Below are positions 7,242 to 10,047 of a stretch of 10,047 nt of DNA, one piece after another. The stretch spans positions 1 to 10,047 of the forward strand of contig DAOWCM010000059.1 of assembly GCA_030639555.1 (NCBI GenBank). The letters are read 5' to 3'. Under the pieces are notes generated by a model. That model saw only the letters and a program-made list of their open reading frames with translations. It was not told the DNA's origin and did not search any database. This DNA is from Candidatus Eiseniibacteriota bacterium. Lineage in GTDB: Bacteria > Joyebacterota > Joyebacteria > Joyebacterales > Joyebacteraceae. Each line of letters begins with the position of its first letter. Position 1 is the stretch's first letter. Made by a program: the position numbers and the translations under genes.

Positions 7242-7523
7242 ATGGATGAGCAGGCCCGGTACGAGAAGGCGAGGAAGAGGGTCGAGGAGATAAAGGGGTT
7301 CTACACCCACCTCCTGACCTACGTCCTCGTGAACCTCGCGCTCCTCGTTCTCAATCTGATCACCTCTCCAGGGAGCCTCTGGTTCTACTGGCCGCTCTTC
7401 GGCTGGGGTGTGGGTGTTCTGGCGCACGCGGGGTCCGTCTTCGGTCCCGGCCGTTTCTGGGGTCCGGAGTGGGAAGAGCGCAAGATCAAGGAGTTGATGA
7501 AGAAAGATCAGGAAGGCGAGTAG
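7242..7523 (+). CDS. 2TM domain protein
   Basis: 93 residues covering a full 2TM domain (the Pfam 2TM family, often found alone or fused to histidine kinases). Order: charged amphipathic N-terminus (1-17), then the family signature GFYTHLLTYVLVNLALLVLN (19-38) as helix 1, a short loop TSPGSLWFYW, helix 2 with the hallmark PLFGWGVGVLAHAGSVFG (51-68), and the C-terminal WEERKIKELMKK. The conserved GFY-H-Y-VN and GWG-G-H pattern is complete. The domain is thought to sit in the inner membrane with both ends in the cytoplasm; in LytTR/kinase fusions it acts as a membrane sensor or anchor, but the stand-alone form has no defined role. No kinase or LytTR gene is adjacent here. The gene has its own ribosome-binding site, and a strong stem-loop follows the stop by 6 bases, so it probably ends a transcript. 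Confidence 0.92.
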   Translation: MDEQARYEKARKRVEEIKGFYTHLLTYVLVNLALLVLNLITSPGSLWFYWPLFGWGVGVLAHAGSVFGPGRFWGPEWEERKIKELMKKDQEGE

Positions 7524-7529
7524 CGCAAC

Positions 7530-7564
7530 TGGACGGCGGGGGTACGAATAACCTCCGTGGTCCA
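7530..7564 (+). terminator. Strong stem-loop after the 2TM gene, terminator-like but without a T-tract
   Basis: TGGACGGCGGGGGT (7530-7543) pairs with ACCTCCGTGGTCCA (7551-7564): 13 of 14 positions pair (two G-T wobbles, one G-G mismatch), closing a 7-base loop ACGAATA. It begins 6 bases after the stop. The sequence after it (TGCGAACTACTTACATG) has no run of T, so it is not a canonical intrinsic terminator; it may terminate with factor help or protect the mRNA end. Confidence 0.5.
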
Positions 7565-7622
7565 TGCGAACTACTTACATGAGGGGTAGGCTGTGCCGAG
7601 CGTTCACCTGAAGGGGGGAGTG

Positions 7623-8516
7623 ATGTACCTGAAGAAAGCTCTCAGTGTGATATTGTGTGTCGTGGCCATTGCCGCTGTGACCGTCGCTCTCACGGGCTGT
7701 GCGGCGAAGACCGGCGCCTGCGCGTGGGGAGACCTGGACACCGGGCTCATCCTGGAGTACCGGATGTCCAGCGGCGATGCCATGTCCTACAGCTTCACCA
7801 GCAGTTCCATCCAGACCATGGAGATCCAGGGCCAGCCGGTACCCGTTGAGTCGGTCGAGACGCTCTTATTCTCGGTCGAGCCAAAGGGCGTGAAGGATGA
7901 CGACCACGCTCTGGGTATTACCATCGAAGACCTCACCGTAACGGTCTCGAGCCCCCGGGGCGAGCTTGAGGCGGATGCCGACAACGTCGTGGGTGAGAGC
8001 TTTGACATGACTCTCTCGAAACTGGGAGCCGAGGGAGGTTTGCCCGACCCCGACGTCCTGCAGTACATGATTGGATCCGAAGGCCCGAAAAGCGTTATCA
8101 CGGGCTTCAGCGTGATATTCCCCGATCTGCCCGAGGGCCCGATCACGGTTGGCGATACGTGGCCCACCACGGTGGAGATCTCGGAGCAGAGCGACGAGGG
8201 CGACGTCGTCATCACAGTCGCTGCCGTCAACACGCTCGAGGGCTTCGAGACCATCGGGAGCTTCGAGTGTGCGAAGATAGCGGCCGTCCTAACCGGTACC
8301 ATCGAGGGCAGCGGCACCCAGCAGGGAGCCGAATGGACGATGCAGTCCGACATGGACGGGAGTGGCACGTGGTACTTTGCTTACAAGGAGGGCATTCTTG
8401 TCAGTGATGTAACGGAGGGCACGGCGGACGGCAACATTGTGGTGCAAGCCCCCAACGGCGAAATGACCATCCCCGTCAGCCGCGATTACAGCATGGTCAC
8501 TGAGCTGGTGAAGTAA
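7623..8516 (+). CDS. Lipoprotein of unknown function, beta-rich (DUF6263-like in layout)
   Basis: 297 residues from the ATG at 7623. The G-rich AAGGGGGGAG (7611-7620) upstream is the ribosome-binding site. This start gives an ideal lipoprotein signal: basic MYLKK, a hydrophobic stretch, and the lipobox LTGC with Cys26 as the lipidated residue; starting at the in-frame GTG 7593 would bury it behind ten extra residues. Ala at position +2 is compatible with outer-membrane sorting by the E. coli rule. The mature part is beta-rich and acidic, with alternating strands (LEYRMSSGDAMSYSF at 44-58, TLLFSVEP at 80-87), a VGDTW turn at 176-180, a Cys in GSFECAKI and a late GTWYFAYKEGILVSDV strand pair at 248-263. 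This order, ending in 'G-x-W-x-F-x-x-x-x-G-I-L', resembles DUF6263-type secreted proteins, but the family call is tentative. A mature Cys33 could pair with Cys216. No enzyme motif is seen. Confidence 0.8.
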   Translation: MYLKKALSVILCVVAIAAVTVALTGCAAKTGACAWGDLDTGLILEYRMSSGDAMSYSFTSSSIQTMEIQGQPVPVESVETLLFSVEPKGVKDDDHALGITIEDLTVTVSSPRGELEADADNVVGESFDMTLSKLGAEGGLPDPDVLQYMIGSEGPKSVITGFSVIFPDLPEGPITVGDTWPTTVEISEQSDEGDVVITVAAVNTLEGFETIGSFECAKIAAVLTGTIEGSGTQQGAEWTMQSDMDGSGTWYFAYKEGILVSDVTEGTADGNIVVQAPNGEMTIPVSRDYSMVTELVK

Positions 8517-8539
8517 GCACGAGAGAGAAAGAACGCGGC

Positions 8540-8569
8540 GGGTCCATGCCGGAGTCTTGGCGCGGACCC
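8540..8569 (+). terminator. Stem-loop downstream of the lipoprotein gene, terminator-like
   Basis: GGGTCC (8540-8545) pairs with GGACCC (8564-8569), and an inner GCC (8548-8550) pairs with GGC (8559-8561) across a 2x2 internal loop, leaving an 8-base hairpin loop. It starts 24 bases after the stop and ends just before the promoter of the next gene. No T-tract follows, so termination is inferred from position only. Confidence 0.4.
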
Positions 8570-8579
8570 TGCGCCATCG

Positions 8580-8609
8580 TTGAGCGGCGTGCGTGTGGCC
8601 GTTTAGAAT
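8580..8609 (+). promoter_or_regulatory. Candidate sigma70-type promoter for the Mop/TOBE gene
   Basis: TTGAGC (8580-8585, 4 of 6 to TTGACA) and TAGAAT (8604-8609, 5 of 6 to TATAAT) are separated by 18 bases. The -10-like box stands out in this GC-rich DNA. Transcription would begin near 8615-8617, leaving a very short leader before the AAGGAGGG ribosome-binding site (8623-8630). Confidence 0.5.
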
Positions 8610-8633
8610 GCAGGGTTCACAGAAGGAGGGCGA

Positions 8634-8843
8634 ATGAAATTCGGAGCGCGGAACGAAGTCGTTGCGACCGTCAAGTCGGTGAAGGCGGGCGACGTGATGG
8701 CTCTGGTCAAGTTCGACGTCGAGAAACCGTGCGAAATGGCGTCGGTCCTCACGACTGAGTCCCTGGAGGCGCTGGGACTCAAGCCCGGCGATGAGGTAGA
8801 GCTCATCATCAAGGCCGTGCACGTCCTGCCTGTCAGGAAGTAG
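8634..8843 (+). CDS. Small Mop/TOBE-domain (molbindin-type) molybdate-binding protein
   Basis: 69 residues, the usual length of a single Mop domain. AAGGAGGG (8623-8630) fixes the ATG start with good spacing. The sequence follows the molbindin pattern end to end: KFGARNEVVATVKSVKAGDV (family: 'SARNxLxGxVxxVxxGxV'), a central SVLTTESLEALGLKPGDEV (family: 'S-x-I/V-T-x-E-S-x-x-x-L-G-L-x-x-G'), and a closing IIKAVHVLPVRK (family: 'IKASxVxLxV'). These OB-like proteins assemble into cytoplasmic hexamers that bind molybdate or tungstate oxyanions between subunits, for storage or homeostasis; the same domain occurs in ModE and in ModC-type transporter ATPases. No molybdate transporter, ModE or molybdopterin synthesis gene is in the window, so the gene stands alone under its own apparent promoter. 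Which anion it binds, and whether it binds one, cannot be told from sequence. Confidence 0.87.
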   Translation: MKFGARNEVVATVKSVKAGDVMALVKFDVEKPCEMASVLTTESLEALGLKPGDEVELIIKAVHVLPVRK

Positions 8844-8875
8844 GCTTGGCCCGGCCGCACCTATTCTGTTTCCTC

Positions 8876-8898
8876 CCGCCGGGGACCGCTCCCGGCGG
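8876..8898 (+). terminator. Perfect 8-bp GC stem-loop after the Mop gene, terminator-like
   Basis: CCGCCGGG (8876-8883) pairs perfectly with CCCGGCGG (8891-8898) around the 7-base loop GACCGCT, 33 bases after the Mop stop codon. It is stable but followed by CGTGCGCGCG, not by T residues. It is probably a transcript-end structure for the Mop gene. Confidence 0.45.
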
Positions 8899-8920
8899 CG
8901 TGCGCGCGCTATTCCCGGGG

Positions 8921-8928
8921 TGACGTCA
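8921..8928. promoter_or_regulatory. TGACGTCA palindrome upstream of the peptidase gene (possible operator)
   Basis: A perfect 8-base palindrome lies 75 bases before the peptidase ATG, in the only stretch of the 159-base intergenic region that is not dominated by GC hairpins. It has the size and symmetry of a dimeric regulator half-site pair, but 8-base palindromes also arise by chance. No clear -35/-10 pair was found here. Confidence 0.2.
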
Positions 8929-9002
8929 AACGGACGGCCCCGCCGCCGGGTCAAATCTAGAGAAGCCGCTTGACCGATCCCACCCAAGCAGCAGGGTACA
9001 TC

Positions 9003-9860
9003 ATGACGAAACGACCGAAGCTCGTAGTCACGATCACTATTGTCCTGATCCTCTTCGCCGGGGGCGCGCTGGCGTTCTCCCGCAGCGGTGTAGGCGCGGC
9101 CGTGCTCAAATCACGAAGTCACTTCATTCCGAGCGGCGCGAATCCCCAAGTGTTGTATGAGCCGGGCATGGAGGAATCCGCGGCGCTCGTCGCCGCGGCT
9201 CTCCCGTCGGCGGTGATCCGGGTCGAGAGGCAACAGTACCTGCCCCTGGCGAAGCCGTTCAGGGTCTACGTGTGCAGCTCGCAAGAGAGCTTCAATGCCT
9301 ACATGGGAGCTCCGCCAGGGGCGACCGCCCGTGGGGTGAAGGTGCTGAACGACATCTTCCTCGCCCCCTCGGCGTTCTCGTCCTGGAGGGGCGACACACA
9401 CGGGAGCGTGCTGACCCACGAGCTCTCACATCTCCATCTCTACCAGCGCCTTGGTCACCGCAGGAGTTTGTGGGACATGCCGGTCTGGTTCCTTGAGGGG
9501 TTGGCCGTAACGGTGTCCGGTGGCGGCGGAGAAGGCGTGACCACGGAGGATGCCAGGAGCGCCATTCTCGCGGGACACCACTTCATCCCCGACGGCAAGG
9601 GAAGCCTTCTCAGGCCGAAGCGGGCGTCCGACTACGGGATGGGCACGTTCATGTTCTACCGGCAGAGTGAGCTCTTTGTCTCGTTCATCCACGACCGCGA
9701 CCCCGTGGCGTTCGGAGACTTCATGCTGGCACTTCAGCTGGGAGGCGGGGGCTCGTTCGCGAGCGGTTTCGAATCGTCGTTCGGCACGGGCATCGCGGAG
9801 ATGTGGGAGGAGTTCGAGGAGCACCTGCGTTCGTCACACGGTTCGGCTCGCACCTCCTGA
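9003..9860 (+). CDS. Membrane-anchored gluzincin zinc metallopeptidase (peptidase MA-like)
   Basis: 285 residues from the ATG at 9003, with CAGGG (8992-8996) 6 bases upstream. An in-frame TTG at 8970 would add 11 polar residues and has a poorer site. The N-terminus MTKRPK followed by a hydrophobic stretch (8-25) and no clear cleavage site indicates an uncleaved signal anchor, or a signal peptide cut after ALA near 24, placing the domain in the periplasm. The active site is the gluzincin set: TH-E-L-S-H with His139, Glu140 (general base) and His143, then PVWFLEGLAV with Glu165 as the likely third zinc ligand. This matches the Peptidase_MA-like pattern 'HExxH...P-x-W-x-x-E-G-x-A'. A preceding FRVYVCSSQESFNAYMG segment is typical of the family's N-terminal beta region, and YGMGTFMFYRQSELFVSFI follows the active site. 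All key residues are present, so it is probably active; the substrate is unknown. The radical SAM gene begins 26 bases later, possibly on the same transcript. Confidence 0.87.
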   Translation: MTKRPKLVVTITIVLILFAGGALAFSRSGVGAAVLKSRSHFIPSGANPQVLYEPGMEESAALVAAALPSAVIRVERQQYLPLAKPFRVYVCSSQESFNAYMGAPPGATARGVKVLNDIFLAPSAFSSWRGDTHGSVLTHELSHLHLYQRLGHRRSLWDMPVWFLEGLAVTVSGGGGEGVTTEDARSAILAGHHFIPDGKGSLLRPKRASDYGMGTFMFYRQSELFVSFIHDRDPVAFGDFMLALQLGGGGSFASGFESSFGTGIAEMWEEFEEHLRSSHGSARTS

Positions 9861-9874
9861 GGGCCGGAAGCACA

Positions 9875-9881
9875 GAGGGAG
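9875..9881 (+). promoter_or_regulatory. Ribosome-binding site deciding the GTG start at 9887
   Basis: GAGGGAG lies 5 bases before the GTG at 9887. The next in-frame ATG, 45 bases downstream inside CKTLMTK, has no comparable upstream site. Confidence 0.65.
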
Positions 9882-9886
9882 CGCTA

Positions 9887-10047
9887 GTGACGTCCAAACC
9901 CCGCGTCTTCGCGATCGAGTGCAAGACACTGATGACGAAGTCGAAGATCCCATCACTCGACTACGCCATCAATCCCTATCTGGGCTGTGAGCACGGGTGC
10001 GCGTACTGCTACGCGACCTTCATGGCCAGGTTCAGCGACATCAAGGA
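9887..10047 (+). CDS. Radical SAM protein, SPL (spore photoproduct lyase-like) family, N-terminal part (partial)
   Basis: The frame from the GTG at 9887 is open to the window end and gives the first 53 residues. It contains SKIPSLDYAINPYLGCEHGCAYCYATFM with the radical SAM 4Fe-4S ligands Cys34, Cys38 and Cys41 (CxxxCxxC). The surrounding 'NPYxGCxHGCxYCYA' is diagnostic of the SPL/Rv2578c-type group of radical SAM proteins, often annotated as 'DNA repair photolyase' or 'SPL family radical SAM protein'. These cytoplasmic enzymes reductively cleave S-adenosylmethionine to a 5'-deoxyadenosyl radical; only true SplB is known to repair spore photoproduct, and this short-N-terminus subgroup has no confirmed substrate. 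Homologues are typically about 280-350 residues, so most of the gene lies past the edge. The 26-base gap after the peptidase gene allows cotranscription, but I see no functional link. Confidence 0.9.
   Translation, partial: MTSKPRVFAIECKTLMTKSKIPSLDYAINPYLGCEHGCAYCYATFMARFSDIK

Noticed and set aside
8289..8987. A 232-codon minus-strand frame across the Mop gene
   Set aside because: It is antisense to two genes with clear families and ribosome-binding sites, and crosses two transcript-end hairpins; no domain is seen.

Overview
The window is GC-rich bacterial DNA in which every gene I can support lies on the + strand. It holds ten genes, two of them cut by the window ends. There is no rRNA, tRNA, CRISPR array, insertion sequence or phage gene. 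The gene types (DUF4159, DUF4175-like, a GATase-fold protein often labelled asparagine synthetase B, a 2TM-domain protein and GC-rich lipoproteins) suggest a Gram-negative, probably uncultivated lineage near the FCB group (Eisenbacteria/Krumholzibacteria/Gemmatimonadetes-like). This placement is inference from gene content, not phylogeny.

Region 1 (1-6718) is the downstream part of one operon: the C-terminal end of a DUF4159 protein, a 1129-residue DUF4175-like membrane protein with a very long periplasmic coiled coil, a secreted TPR protein, and a secreted protein with a ThuA/class-I-glutamine-amidotransferase-like fold. The last three genes are joined by 4-base start/stop overlaps (ATGA at 3597, GTGA at 5441). 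In known genomes DUF4159 and DUF4175 genes usually follow a MoxR AAA+ ATPase, a DUF58 protein and a VWA/BatA-like membrane protein, so this is probably the 3' half of a MoxR-type cell-envelope system whose biochemical job is not established.

Region 2 (6719-8843) holds four separately spaced small genes, each with its own ribosome-binding site: an unknown four-helix membrane protein, a 2TM-domain protein, a lipoprotein, and a 69-residue Mop/TOBE molybdate-binding-type protein preceded by the best sigma70-like promoter in the window. Stem-loops without clear T-tracts lie between these genes.

Region 3 (8844-10047) holds a membrane-anchored gluzincin metallopeptidase (HELSH...EGLA) and, 26 bases later, the start of a radical SAM protein of the spore-photolyase-like (SPL) group. 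Its CxxxCxxC cluster is complete, but the gene runs off the window.

The most interesting item is the region 1 operon, and in it the GATase-like protein with a conserved-looking Cys and a terminal HDPE motif.
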